Below, piece by piece: positions 28,292 to 36,667 of a stretch of 64,000 nt of DNA. The DNA is from Streptacidiphilus jiangxiensis (GTDB lineage: Bacteria > Actinomycetota > Actinomycetes > Streptomycetales > Streptomycetaceae). The position numbers and the translations under genes are program-made. The stretch is taken from NCBI RefSeq assembly GCF_900109465.1, contig NZ_FOAZ01000008.1, forward strand, positions 248,001 to 312,000. Reading direction: 5' to 3'. The first letter of the stretch is position 1. The number at the start of each line of letters is the position of its first letter. The notes beneath the pieces were generated by a model. The model was not told where the DNA came from, searched no databases, and saw nothing but the letters and a program-made list of their open reading frames with translations.

Positions 28292-29448
28292 CCGTCACGC
28301 GGCTGTTCTGGGACGACGCCCTCACGACGTACGACTTCGGGCCGGGCCATCCGATGGACCCGGTCCGGCTCCGGCTCACCATGGACCTGGTCCGGGCGTT
28401 CGGTCTCGACGCCCGCCCCGGGGTGCGGGTGCTGGCGGCGCCGGCCGCCGGGGAGTCGACGCTGGGCCTGGTGCACGAGCCCGGCTACATCGCGGCGGTC
28501 GAGGCGGTCGCCGCGACGGGCATCCCCAACCCGGCCCGGGGCCTCGGCACCGAGGACAACCCCGCGTTCGCGGCCATCCACGCCGCCTCCGCGCTGATCG
28601 CCGGCCAGTCCGTGGCCGGCGCCGAGGCCGTCTGGGCCGAGGGCGGGCACGCGGTCAACTTCGCCGGCGGCCTCCACCACGCGATGCCCGGCCAGGCCTC
28701 CGGGTTCTGCGTCTACAACGACGCCGCCCTCGCCATCGCCCGCCTGCTCGAGCTCGGCGCCGAGCGCGTCGTCTACGTCGACGTCGACGTCCACCACGGC
28801 GACGGCGTCGAGAAGGTCTTCTGGAACGACCCCCGCGTCCTCACCATCTCGCTCCACGAGCACCCGCGCACGCTCTTCCCGCAGACCGGCTGGCCCGAGG
28901 AGACCGGCGGCGCGGCCGGCTACGCGGTCAACGTCGCGCTCCCCGCCGGGACGGGCGACGCGGGCTGGCTGCGGGCCTTCCATGCGATCGTCCCGCAGCT
29001 GGTGGCGGAGTTCCGCCCCCAGGTGATCGTCTCCCAGCACGGCGCCGACACCCACATCGAGGACCCGCTCGCGCACCTCGCCATCAGTCTCGACGCGCAA
29101 CGCGCCGTCATGGCCTCGATCCGCGAGCTGGCGGCGGAGCACGCGGACGACCGCTGGCTCGCCCTCGGCGGAGGCGGCTACGCGGTGGTGGACGTGGTGC
29201 CCCGCTCCTGGACCCACCTGGTCGCCCTCTCGGCCGGGCAGCCGATCGCGCCGGAGACCGAGACGCCGGAGTCCTGGCGCGCGGAGGTCCGGGCGCTGAC
29301 CCGCGCCACCGCCCCACAGCGGATGACGGACGGCTTCGCCGCGACCTGGAAGGACTTCGACGCCGGCTACGACCCGGCGGACCGCGTCGACCAGGCGATC
29401 CTCGCCACCCGTAAGGCGGTCTTCCCGCACCACGGCCTGTTGCTGTGA
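28288..29448 (+). CDS. acuC: AcuC-like deacetylase (histone deacetylase superfamily)
   Basis: This 386-residue zinc-dependent deacetylase is similar to AcuC, which in Bacillus deacetylates acetyl-CoA synthetase. Active-site segments are present: GGLHHAMPGQASGFCVYND (catalytic His pair), YVDVDVHHGDGVEKVF (zinc Asp and His) and SQHGADTH (zinc Asp), followed by a GGGGY loop. It is in a coupled operon with the MFS gene upstream and a phosphatase-like gene 3 bases downstream. Membership in the superfamily is secure; the acetyl-CoA synthetase target is inference from AcuC. Confidence 0.9.
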   Translation: MTVTRLFWDDALTTYDFGPGHPMDPVRLRLTMDLVRAFGLDARPGVRVLAAPAAGESTLGLVHEPGYIAAVEAVAATGIPNPARGLGTEDNPAFAAIHAASALIAGQSVAGAEAVWAEGGHAVNFAGGLHHAMPGQASGFCVYNDAALAIARLLELGAERVVYVDVDVHHGDGVEKVFWNDPRVLTISLHEHPRTLFPQTGWPEETGGAAGYAVNVALPAGTGDAGWLRAFHAIVPQLVAEFRPQVIVSQHGADTHIEDPLAHLAISLDAQRAVMASIRELAAEHADDRWLALGGGGYAVVDVVPRSWTHLVALSAGQPIAPETETPESWRAEVRALTRATAPQRMTDGFAATWKDFDAGYDPADRVDQAILATRKAVFPHHGLLL

Positions 29449-29451
29449 CCT

Positions 29452-30300
29452 ATGGGCATGGCCCTGAGCAGAGACCGACTGATCTCCCATCTCCTGACCA
29501 CCCGCCTCGCCGGTGACGTCGCCACCTCCCGCGAGTGGAACCTGCGCAACTACGCCCGGTTCGCGCGGCGGGACCCGGATGTGCTGTTCGGCCTGGATCC
29601 CCTCGGGGCCTGGACCGAGGCCGAGCTGCTGGCCCTGATGGCCCGCCGCTGCGGCGTGAGTCCGGACCGGTACCACCGGCAGGGGCAGGACACCATCGAC
29701 CCCGAGCTCACCGCCGACGCGCTGGAACGCCTCGCCGAGGTCCTGGGCGAGACCGCGGCAGCCAAGGGCGGCGTCCTGCTCGGCACGGGCCACCCGTCCC
29801 GCCTGCTGCGGATGTACGACGCCTTCGGGCGTGCACTGCGCGCGGCCGGGTGCGCCATGCGTACGCCCGCGCGTGGGGCGCGCTTCACGATGCACACGCC
29901 GGAGGGTCCGCGCCGTCGTGGCCTTGACTACCGCAGGCACGTCGGCGTGCTCGTGGTGTATGAAGGGCCCGCGTCAAACAACCAGAACGAAGCCCGCCGT
30001 TCCACCGGCGAACCCACGCACACGCACTCCCCGCAGCCCGTCCGGATCGCCCTCGCCGCCCTGGCCGAGAGCGGCGAAACCCCGCCTGACCTGGTCATCG
30101 GCGACCACGGATGGATCTGTGGGGCCGGTCGTCTCGGCGTGCCCGCGGCCGGCTTCGCCGACAGCAACGACCCGGCCGTCTTCGTCGCGGAGGAGGAGGG
30201 GCAGGTCGCGGTGTCCGTGCCGATCGACGACGGACTGCGTCCGGACTGCTACAGACTGCCGACTGCCTACGTACTGCAACTGGCTGGTCTGTCTCAGTAA
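29452..30300 (+). CDS. Conserved phosphatase-like protein, substrate unknown
   Basis: The 282-residue cytosolic protein is conserved in Streptomyces and, as I recall, annotated only as a phosphatase. Visible blocks include LLGTGHPSRLLRMYDAFGRA, then PDLVIGDHGWICGAGRLG and the Asp-rich FADSNDPAVFV. Classical HAD, PAP2 or PPM motifs are not obvious, so catalytic chemistry cannot be assigned from sequence alone. The start is ATG 29452 (or 29458), 3 bases after the acuC stop, and the gene ends a three-gene operon. Confidence 0.7.
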   Translation: MGMALSRDRLISHLLTTRLAGDVATSREWNLRNYARFARRDPDVLFGLDPLGAWTEAELLALMARRCGVSPDRYHRQGQDTIDPELTADALERLAEVLGETAAAKGGVLLGTGHPSRLLRMYDAFGRALRAAGCAMRTPARGARFTMHTPEGPRRRGLDYRRHVGVLVVYEGPASNNQNEARRSTGEPTHTHSPQPVRIALAALAESGETPPDLVIGDHGWICGAGRLGVPAAGFADSNDPAVFVAEEEGQVAVSVPIDDGLRPDCYRLPTAYVLQLAGLSQ

Positions 30301-30425
30301 TCCCGGGGTGCTTCTCCCCCTTCCCACCCGTACCACCCGCAACTACTCTGGGGATACGCGTGTGCTGGCTTAAGTCACCGGAGGGGAAGCCGGTGCCCGT
30401 CACACGGAGAAGGTGCGGTGTTGTC

Positions 30426-30635
30426 ATGGCGTCTGGAGAGCGGCCTCTGAACGAGGTCAACTTCCTCACCGTGGCGGAAGTCGCCTCGGTGATGCGAGTG
30501 TCGAAGATGACCGTGTACCGCCTGGTGCACAGCAGCGAGTTGCCCGCCATCCGGGTCGGGCGGTCGTTCCGGGTACCCGAACAGGCGGTGCACGACTACC
30601 TCCGCGACTCCTACGTGGGACGGGAGACCGCGTAG
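30426..30635 (+). CDS. bdtA: BdtA-like excisionase-type helix-turn-helix protein
   Basis: The 69-residue DNA-binding protein consists almost entirely of a MerR/excisionase-type HTH (NFLTVAEVASVMRVSKMTVY, then RVGRSFRVPEQAVHDYL). It resembles S. coelicolor BdtA, reported as a target of the developmental repressor BldD, and is related to BldC. GGAGAAGG lies about 12 bases before ATG 30426. The position, with bS22 and an epimerase downstream, matches the streptomycete order as I remember it. No confident BldD box was found by eye in the 125-base upstream gap. The symbol is by homology only. Confidence 0.75.
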   Translation: MASGERPLNEVNFLTVAEVASVMRVSKMTVYRLVHSSELPAIRVGRSFRVPEQAVHDYLRDSYVGRETA

Positions 30636-30662
30636 GAACCGACAGCACGACCCCGCGAGAAG

Positions 30663-30704
30663 TTCGGCCCGGCGCCCGCTCCACGTGGCGGCTGTCGGGC
30701 CGAA
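30663..30704. terminator. Hairpin after bdtA
   Basis: TTCGGCCCG at 30663-30671 pairs perfectly with CGGGCCGAA at 30696-30704 across a 24-base loop that can itself fold. It follows the bdtA stop by 27 bases and precedes the separate bS22 gene. There is no U-tract, as is common for streptomycete terminators. Confidence 0.55.
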
Positions 30705-30803
30705 TTACGTTTCGCGGGGAGATTTCGGTAGTCTGTTGGCCTCCATCAATCGTTTGGACCCGGTTGCCCGCACTCGCGGGTTAGTCCAGTGAGTGAGGTT
30801 CCC

Positions 30804-30902
30804 ATGGGTTCCGTCATCAAGAAGCGCCGCAAGCGTATGGCCAAGAAGAAGCACCGCAAGCTTCTCAAGCGCACGCGCGTCCAGCGTCGCAACAAGAAGT
30901 AA
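30804..30902 (+). CDS. Ribosomal protein bS22 (AURKAIP1/COX24-type, 32 aa)
   Basis: This tiny, extremely basic protein begins [16 protein letters not shown] and ends RVQRRNKK, with 32 residues in total. It matches the actinobacterial small-subunit protein bS22, which mycobacterial ribosome structures show bound near the decoding region. The start ATG 30804 has GTGAGG upstream, and the stop is TAA. It is easily missed by gene callers because of its size. A strong terminator follows at 30930-30972, so it forms its own transcription unit. Confidence 0.9.
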   Translation: MGSVIKKRRKRMAKKKHRKLLKRTRVQRRNKK

Positions 30903-30929
30903 CACCACTCGGCCACGCCGAAGGTGTCC

Positions 30930-30972
30930 AGCCGCCCGCACCGACAGTACTGTCTGGTGCGGGCGGCTTTTC
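30930..30972 (+). terminator. Rho-independent terminator after bS22
   Basis: AGCCGCCCGCACC at 30930-30942 pairs with GGTGCGGGCGGCT at 30956-30968. The loop can add GACAG/CTGTC pairs, and TTTT follows directly. This is the most classical intrinsic terminator in the window. It lies 28 bases after the bS22 stop and before the epimerase gene. Confidence 0.85.
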
Positions 30973-31014
30973 CATGTCGGTCGTGAGGGATCTGTCGTGA
31001 GGGGCTGAGGCGCC

Positions 31015-32082
31015 GTGGGGAACGTCGTACTGGTCACCGGGGTGGGCCGACACCTGGGCAGTCGCTTCGCTCAGGTCATCAGAGACCAGCCCGGCGTCGA
31101 CCTCGTCGTGGGCGTCGACGTGCAGCCGCCCTCCCGTCCGATCGGGGGCGCCGCGCCCTACACCTTCGTCGGCGCCGACATCCGCCGGCCCGTCGTGGCC
31201 CGGGTGATAGCCGACCACGGCGTGACCACCGTGGTGCACCTCAACGTCAGCACCACCACCCTGGGCTCCACCAGCCGCGGCGCGGTCAAGGAGACCAACG
31301 TCATCGGCACCATGCAGCTGCTCGCGGCCGTGCAGAAGGCACCCAGCGTCAGGCGGCTCGTGGTGAAGTCCACGACCAGCGTCTACGGCTCCGCGCCGCG
31401 CGACCCGGCCGTCTTCCAGGAGCGGATGCAGCCCAAGGTGCTGCCGACGGGCGGCTTCGCCAAGGACGCCGTCGAGGTCGAGGGCTACGTCCGCGGCTTC
31501 TCCCGACGTCGGCCCGACGTCGCCGTCGGCGTGCTGCGCTTCGCCAACATCCTCGGCCCCGACGCGGACACGCCCCTCAACGAGTACTTCGCACTGCCGG
31601 TGCTGCCCACCGTCCTCGGCTTCGACCCCCGGCTGCAGTTCGTCCACGAGGACGACGCCGTGGAGACGCTGCGGCTGGCCGCGCTCGACCCGCGGCGCGG
31701 CACCACCAACAGCGGCACCTTCAACGTGGCCGGGGACGGCGTCATGCTGCTCTCCCAGGCCGCGCGACGGCTCGGCAAGCCGACGGTGCCGATGCTGCTC
31801 CAGGCGGTCAGCTTCATGGCGGGCCTGGCCCGCCGCACCGGCGTGCTGGACTTCTCCCCGGAGCAGCTGCGCCTGCTGACGCACGGACGGGTCGTCGACA
31901 CCACGCAGCTGCGGGAGACCTTCGGTTACACCCCCGCCTACACCACCGAGCAGGCGCTCGCCTGCCTCGCCGCGGCACAGGGCCCCGGTCTGCTGCCGCC
32001 CGCGCGGGTGGCCGCGTGGACCGACCGGGTCGCCCGGACGCTGCAGGTGACGCCAGAGACGATCGAGAGGACGCAGGGATGA
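31015..32082 (+). CDS. NAD-dependent epimerase/dehydratase (extended SDR)
   Basis: The 355-residue protein has a Rossmann N-terminus (VVLVTGVGRHLGSRFAQVI). The catalytic-region strand VVKSTTSVYGSAP carries the Ser and Tyr, but the canonical YxxxK is not intact (DAVEVEGYV follows). The C-terminal half continues the SDR fold (VLRFANILGPDADTPLNEYF). It is probably an epimerase-like protein with altered chemistry. Its TGA overlaps the ATG of the acyltransferase gene (ATGA), indicating coupled expression and a possible shared lipid- or sugar-related role. Confidence 0.83.
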   Translation: MGNVVLVTGVGRHLGSRFAQVIRDQPGVDLVVGVDVQPPSRPIGGAAPYTFVGADIRRPVVARVIADHGVTTVVHLNVSTTTLGSTSRGAVKETNVIGTMQLLAAVQKAPSVRRLVVKSTTSVYGSAPRDPAVFQERMQPKVLPTGGFAKDAVEVEGYVRGFSRRRPDVAVGVLRFANILGPDADTPLNEYFALPVLPTVLGFDPRLQFVHEDDAVETLRLAALDPRRGTTNSGTFNVAGDGVMLLSQAARRLGKPTVPMLLQAVSFMAGLARRTGVLDFSPEQLRLLTHGRVVDTTQLRETFGYTPAYTTEQALACLAAAQGPGLLPPARVAAWTDRVARTLQVTPETIERTQG

Positions 32083-33143
32083 GCTCGGCCCGGGAGCAGG
32101 CTTGGCGCGAGGAGCGCGAGGCCAAGGTCATCCCCATCACCAAGCACCGCGGCGCGACCGTGCCGCACCCCGCCGAAGCGCCCGAGGGGTCCGAAGCGCC
32201 CGAGGGGTCCGCGGGGCCCGCCACCCCCCACGCCGCCGAGGCGGTCGCGCAGGCCGTCGGGAACGCGCTGTCCGGGCCGCTCGGCGGGATCGCCGGCCGA
32301 CTGCTCGGCAACGGCTGGGAGCAGCGCGCCGCCAACGGTCTCGCCTTCCTGCGGCGGCGCCTCACCGGCGACTACGAGATCGACGAGTTCGGCTTCGACC
32401 AGGAGCTGACCGAGCAGGTCTTCCTCTCCCTGATGCGCCCGATCGCGGACAGGTACTTCCGGGTCGAGGTGCGCGGCGCGGAACACCTGCCGGCCGAGGG
32501 CGGGGCGCTGGTGGTCGCGAACCACTCCGGTGTGCTGCCGCTCGACGCACTGATGACGCAGGTCGCGATCCACGACCACGCCGGTCGGCATCTGCGCATG
32601 CTCGCCGCGGACCTGGTCTTCGTGCTCCCCGGCGCGGGCGAGCTGGCCCGCAAGGCCGGGCACACGCTGGCCTGCAACGAGGACGCGCAGCGGCTGCTGG
32701 AGAACGGCGAGATCGTCGGCGTCTGGCCGGAGGGGTTCAAGGGCATCGGCAAGCCCTTCGCGGACCGGTACAAGCTCCAGCGCTTCGGTCGAGGCGGCTT
32801 CGTCTCCTCCGCGCTGCGGGCCGGGGTGCCGATCGTGCCGTGCTCGATCGTGGGCGCGGAGGAGATCTACCCCATGATCGGCAACGCGAAGACGCTGGCC
32901 CGGCTGCTGGGGCTGCCGTACGTGCCGATCACGCCCACGTTCCCCTGGCTAGGCCCGCTGGGTGCGCTGCCGCTGCCGACCAAGTGGGTGATCCAGTTCG
33001 GCGAGCCGATCCACACGGACGCCTACCCGCCGGAGGCGGCGGACGACCCGATGCTGATGTTCAACCTGACCGACCAGGTCCGCGAGACCGTCCAGCACAC
33101 GCTCTACCGGATGCTGGTGCAGCGCCGCTCGGTGTTCTTCTGA
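32079..33143 (+). CDS. PlsC-like lysophospholipid/glycerol acyltransferase
   Basis: The 354-residue product has an N-terminal Pro/Glu region with a duplicated EGSEAPEGS. An acyltransferase domain follows from about residue 120. The His/Asp motif reads NHSGVLPLD, so the spacing is H-x6-D where classical PlsC has H-x4-D. I recall a similar pattern in mycobacterial relatives. Motif III is GVWPEGFKG and motif IV is VPIVPCSIVGAEE. It probably acylates a lysolipid or glycerol phosphate at the membrane. It is translationally coupled to the upstream SDR and ends at a strong hairpin. Confidence 0.85.
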   Translation: MSSAREQAWREEREAKVIPITKHRGATVPHPAEAPEGSEAPEGSAGPATPHAAEAVAQAVGNALSGPLGGIAGRLLGNGWEQRAANGLAFLRRRLTGDYEIDEFGFDQELTEQVFLSLMRPIADRYFRVEVRGAEHLPAEGGALVVANHSGVLPLDALMTQVAIHDHAGRHLRMLAADLVFVLPGAGELARKAGHTLACNEDAQRLLENGEIVGVWPEGFKGIGKPFADRYKLQRFGRGGFVSSALRAGVPIVPCSIVGAEEIYPMIGNAKTLARLLGLPYVPITPTFPWLGPLGALPLPTKWVIQFGEPIHTDAYPPEAADDPMLMFNLTDQVRETVQHTLYRMLVQRRSVFF

Positions 33144-33150
33144 CATGGGT

Positions 33151-33180
33151 GAGGGGTGCGGGGCGGACCCCGCACCCCTC
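33151..33180. terminator. Bidirectional hairpin between acyltransferase and rsbN
   Basis: GAGGGGTGCGGGG at 33151-33163 pairs perfectly with CCCCGCACCCCTC at 33168-33180 around a CGGA loop. The 13-base stem lies between convergent stop codons (33143 and 33187) and can terminate both transcripts. Confidence 0.8.
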
Positions 33181-33186
33181 AAGAAG

Positions 33187-34377
33187 CTAGCTGCCCGAGA
33201 CCCCGATCCCGATACCCGGCAGCAAGCCCCCGACCAAAGGGGGGATCGTCAGGCCGGTGCCTCCCGAGCCGGACGGCGACGCGCTCGGTGCGGTGGACGG
33301 GGCCGAGGACGGCGTGGAGCCACCGAGCAGGCCGCCGACGCTGCCGAGGCCGCTGCCGCCGACGAGGCTGCCCGTGCCGGAGGTGGTCTGCCCGGACGGG
33401 GCGGACGACGGCGAGGCGCCGCTCGGCATGGCGCCCGTGCCCGACGTGGTCGGTCCGGAGGGCGCGTTCACGTTCCCCGAGGCGGACGGGGAGGCGGAGC
33501 CGCCACCGCCGTCCGGCGAGGTGGCCGACGCGCCGCCCGACTGGGCGGGCAGCAGCGGGGTGACCTCCTGCCTTATCCCGGAGAGCAGGCCGCGCACCTG
33601 CGTGGCCACCGGGTCGAGCTGGTCCGGCAGTTGCGGCTCGATCCGGTCCAGCGCCTGGCTCTGCACGGCGGCGAAGCCGGCCAACTGCCGGAGCGGGGCC
33701 AGCGAGTGGCTGCGCAGGTAGATCGCGTTGAGGAGGTCGCGGCCGCGCTTGCCCTCGGCGTCCATGTCGGACAGGGCACGGTCGAGGTCCGCGATCGTCT
33801 GCGGGCTGAGCCCGTGGGAGGCCCCGGCTCCGCCGCGGTTCATCAGCTGCTGGGCCTCGCCCATGCGGGTGGAGGCCTCGTCGAGCAGCAGCCTGCCGCG
33901 CTCCTCGTCCGTCCCGGCGAGGTTGAACCGCCACTCCTCCAGGCCGCGCTTCATCCCGTAGAGGGAGTCCCCGGGCAGGGAGTTCGTGGCGGCGGCGGCG
34001 ACGCCGCCGAGCGTGCCCAGCGCCATCATCGAGGCCAGACCGCCCACGGCGAGCCGGCGGCCCCAGCGGGTGGACGGCCACAGCGCCGCGGGGCGTACCG
34101 CGCGGTGGGAGCCGCGGCGGGAGCGCTGGGCGGGCACCGCGGCGGCGCCACCGCCGCCGGCGAAGGCGCGCTCGAACTCGGCGACCAGCAGCGCGCGTTG
34201 TGTGAGCCGTACCTGCGGGTCCAGGCTCGGCCCGGACACGGTGGCCAGGGTGGTCACCATGGCGAGCATATGGTCGTACTGTCCCTCGCCGGGCTCTTCG
34301 TCGAACCGGGCCTCCCGGGCATCCACGGCGTCGGCGAAGGCTCTCGCCCGACGGAACTCCAGCACGTTCGCTGTCAT
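33187..34377 (-). CDS. rsbN: RsbN, membrane anti-sigma factor of BldN
   Basis: RsbN binds and restrains sigma BldN until aerial hyphae form. The 396-residue product has a cytoplasmic N-terminal sigma-binding part (VLEFRRARAFADAVDARE). One membrane helix follows (RLAVGGLASMMALGTLGGVAAAA). The extracytoplasmic DUF5667-like helical domain reads NSLPGDSLYGMKRGLEEW, and a long Ser/Pro/Gly tail ends the protein. ATG 34377 is chosen because AGAGGAGG sits 9 bases before it; GTG 34386 would overlap that site. It lies directly downstream of bldN, as in S. coelicolor and S. venezuelae. A BldN-type promoter lies upstream. Confidence 0.92.
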   Translation of the reverse strand: MTANVLEFRRARAFADAVDAREARFDEEPGEGQYDHMLAMVTTLATVSGPSLDPQVRLTQRALLVAEFERAFAGGGGAAAVPAQRSRRGSHRAVRPAALWPSTRWGRRLAVGGLASMMALGTLGGVAAAATNSLPGDSLYGMKRGLEEWRFNLAGTDEERGRLLLDEASTRMGEAQQLMNRGGAGASHGLSPQTIADLDRALSDMDAEGKRGRDLLNAIYLRSHSLAPLRQLAGFAAVQSQALDRIEPQLPDQLDPVATQVRGLLSGIRQEVTPLLPAQSGGASATSPDGGGGSASPSASGNVNAPSGPTTSGTGAMPSGASPSSAPSGQTTSGTGSLVGGSGLGSVGGLLGGSTPSSAPSTAPSASPSGSGGTGLTIPPLVGGLLPGIGIGVSGS

Positions 34378-34493
34378 GGGCAGCACCTCCTCTCGACGTT
34401 ATCGACTGTTCGGCCGATCGGCAGGTTGCACCGTCGCGCCACGATCCACCCGAAAGGGTGAAGCAGTTCCCGGAATTGGGCCTTGCATCCTGC

Positions 34494-34521
34494 GCAACGA
34501 TTGTGAGAGGGGAGGGTTACG
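34494..34521 (-). promoter_or_regulatory. Sigma BldN-type promoter of rsbN
   Basis: On the minus strand CGTAAC (34521-34516) and CGTTGC (34499-34494) are separated by exactly 16 bases. This agrees with my recollection of the sigma BldN consensus (CGTAAC, N16, CGTTGA). rsbN is a known BldN target, so BldN drives its own antagonist. The predicted start site leaves a leader of about 110 bases before ATG 34377. Confidence 0.65.
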
Positions 34522-34542
34522 CACTCGGCCGTACCCGACCGT

Positions 34543-35337
34543 CTACCGCGCATCGCTGGGCAGCAGCCGGGCGAGGGTTCGGACGGCGCGGTACTGCAGG
34601 GTCTTGATCGCGCCCTCGTTCTTGCCCATGATCCGGGCCGTCTCCGCGACCGAAAGCCCTTGCAGGAAGCGGAGTGTGACGCACTCCTGCTGCTGCGGGT
34701 TGAGCCGCCGTACGGCCTCCAGCAGGGCCGCGTTGGAGAGCGACTCCAGCACGGAGTCCTCCGGGCTCGGCTCGACCTGGTTGGAGTCCAGCATCTCGCC
34801 GGTGGTGACCTCCAGCCGGAAGCGGCTGGACTTGAAGTGGTCGGCCACCAGGTTCCGCGCGATGGTCACGAGCCAGGCGCCGAAGTCGCGGCCCTGCCAG
34901 GTGAAGGTGCCGATGCGGCGCAGCGCGCGCAGGAAGGTCTCGCTGGTCAGGTCCTCGGCCGTGGCCCGGCCGCCGACCCGGTAGTAGATGTAGCGGTAGA
35001 CCGTGTCGGCGTAGTGGTCGTACAGCTGGCCGAAGGCCTCGCCGTCGCCGTCCTGGGCCCGTTCGACCAGGGCCATGATCGGGTTGCCCGCCGGGCTCTC
35101 CCAGCCGGAGCCCGCCCCGCTGCTCGTCCCGGCGCTCGTCCCGGTGGTGCCGCCCGTGCGCGCGCCCGCGGCCGCCGTGGTCCTGGTGCGCAGCACGACG
35201 GGCGTCGGCAGCGGCGCGAGAGGCGCGACGACCGGGCCGCCCGCGACCGCGAGGAGGGGGGCCGGGAGCAGCTGCTCCTGGCGCACCAGGCTGCGCAGCA
35301 GGGCCAGGCCGGCGTCGTTCCGGACGTGTGGGTACAC
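34543..35337 (-). CDS. bldN: BldN, developmental ECF sigma factor with pro-sequence
   Basis: BldN directs transcription of chaplin, rodlin and bldM genes during aerial growth. The 264-residue product from GTG 35337 (GGGAG upstream) has an N-terminal extension of about 90 residues beginning MYPHVRNDAGLALLRSL. In S. coelicolor an equivalent pro-sequence is removed proteolytically. Region 2 reads AFGQLYDHYADTVYRYIYYR and AEDLTSETFLRALRRI. Region 4 reads RRLNPQQQECVTLRFLQGLS and ETARIMGKNEGAIKTLQYRA. The sigma part is nearly identical to S. coelicolor BldN as I remember it. The middle of the pro-sequence is rich in Thr and Gly and is poorly conserved. Confidence 0.95.
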   Translation of the reverse strand: MYPHVRNDAGLALLRSLVRQEQLLPAPLLAVAGGPVVAPLAPLPTPVVLRTRTTAAAGARTGGTTGTSAGTSSGAGSGWESPAGNPIMALVERAQDGDGEAFGQLYDHYADTVYRYIYYRVGGRATAEDLTSETFLRALRRIGTFTWQGRDFGAWLVTIARNLVADHFKSSRFRLEVTTGEMLDSNQVEPSPEDSVLESLSNAALLEAVRRLNPQQQECVTLRFLQGLSVAETARIMGKNEGAIKTLQYRAVRTLARLLPSDAR

Positions 35338-35706
35338 GGGACTCCCAGAGGCAGGACTGTGACGTGCAGGGTGGGGACCGCTGCACGAGGATAACGCTTC
35401 GTGCAACAACAGCTACACCCTGTTGCCAAATTCACCGCTTCAGTCACATCCGTTACCCCTCAGTGGCAGAATGTGACCGACTATGCCCCGGTCAGTTGGC
35501 GTCCGGTTGGTCGGAGTTGACGCGTGCCGGGCCGGGGCTGACCGGATCACGGGGCGTTCCCGGGCGCGCGGCAAGAGAATCCCGCGCAACTGCGCGAGCA
35601 GCGACCGGTCAGAACCGGTCAGTTGGCATGCAGGGCGCTCACCGCGCCGAAAGCGCGGTGCGACGCCCGGCCCGGTGGTTCGGTTCGGCGTCGCCCGGCG
35701 CTCGGT
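35338..35706 (-). promoter_or_regulatory. bldN upstream intergenic region (369 bases)
   Basis: This stretch separates bldN from the HAD phosphatase stop on the same strand and must hold the bldN promoter. It includes two GTGAC/GTCAC-type half sites (TCAGTCACATCCGTTACCCC and AATGTGACCG) within 35440-35490. These could be parts of regulator sites such as BldD boxes, but none fits the 15-base BldD palindrome well. No coding region is supported here. The exact promoter is not determinable by eye. Confidence 0.5.
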
Positions 35707-36573
35707 TCAGCGGTGCCGGTTGCGGTAGAGGGCGACGGCCGCGGCCGTGCCGCCCGCCGCCGCACCGAGGCCGGCCGCGGCCGGGATGCCGACCCGGGCC
35801 GCCTTGCGGCCGGTGCGGAAGTCGCGCACCCGCCAGCCGTTGCGCCGGGCGTGGCGCCGCAGTTCGGCGTCCGGGTTGATCACGTACGGGTAACCGACGA
35901 GGGAGAGCATCGGGATGTCGTTGGCCGAGTCGCTGTAGGCCGCGCAGCGGGCCAGGTCCAGCTCCTCGCGGGCGGCCAGCGCCTTGACCGCCTCGGCCTT
36001 CGCGGGGCCGTGCAGCGGCTCGCCGACCAGGCGGCCCGTGTAGACGCCGTCGATGGTCTCCGCGACGGTACCGAGCGCACCGGTCATGCCGAGCCTGGCC
36101 GCGATGACCCGGGCCGCCTCCTGCGGTGCCGCGGTCACCAGCCAGACCCGCTGGCCCGCCTCCAGGTGCATCTGCACCAGTGCGCGCGTGCCCGGCCAGA
36201 TCTTCTCGGCCATGAACTCGTCGAAGACGTCCTCGCAGATCGCCTCCAGGTCCGCCGCGCGGTGGCCCTGCACGATGGACAGGGCGCTCTCCTTGGCGTC
36301 CGCCATGTGCCCGGCGTTCTCCGCGCCGTGCAGCCGGAAGTAGGCCTGCTGCCAGGCGAAGCGGGCCAGTTCGCGGCTGGAGAAGAACTTGCGTTTGTAC
36401 AGGCCCCGGCCCAGGTAGAAGATGGCCGCGCCCTGCATGATCGTGTTGTCGCAGTCGAAGAACGCGCCCGCGGCGGGGTCGACCGACAGCTCGCCGCCGG
36501 GTCGGTCCTGCTCCGCGGCTGCCTCCGCGGACGCTTCGCCCGCGAGTCGCGTGGTGTTCCGCTGCCTGGCCAT
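35707..36573 (-). CDS. HAD-IB family phosphatase (SerB-like) with C-terminal membrane helix
   Basis: The 288-residue product contains HAD motif I FFDCDNTIMQG (DxDxT). The helical cap, motif II in WLVTAAPQEAARVIA, the motif III Lys in GPAKAEAVKAL and motif IV AAYSDSANDIPML are all present. A hydrophobic Ala/Gly segment near the C-terminus (GIPAAAGLGAAAGGTAAAVAL) may anchor it in the membrane. Relatives act on phosphoserine or lysophosphatidic-type substrates. The position just upstream of bldN is conserved in Streptomyces, as I recall. It is divergent from the glutaredoxin-like gene. Confidence 0.87.
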   Translation of the reverse strand: MARQRNTTRLAGEASAEAAAEQDRPGGELSVDPAAGAFFDCDNTIMQGAAIFYLGRGLYKRKFFSSRELARFAWQQAYFRLHGAENAGHMADAKESALSIVQGHRAADLEAICEDVFDEFMAEKIWPGTRALVQMHLEAGQRVWLVTAAPQEAARVIAARLGMTGALGTVAETIDGVYTGRLVGEPLHGPAKAEAVKALAAREELDLARCAAYSDSANDIPMLSLVGYPYVINPDAELRRHARRNGWRVRDFRTGRKAARVGIPAAAGLGAAAGGTAAAVALYRNRHR

Positions 36574-36667
36574 GCCGCGAGCATAGCCAGATACCGGCCG
36601 GAAACCTGTATCCGCAGCGTGGAGGAGCAGTTAACTCTGTGCGCCCCGTGAGGTCCAGAATGGCTGC

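Noticed and set aside
35338-35706. BldD box upstream of bldN
   Set aside because: Half sites are present, but none fits the 15-base BldD palindrome without an insertion.
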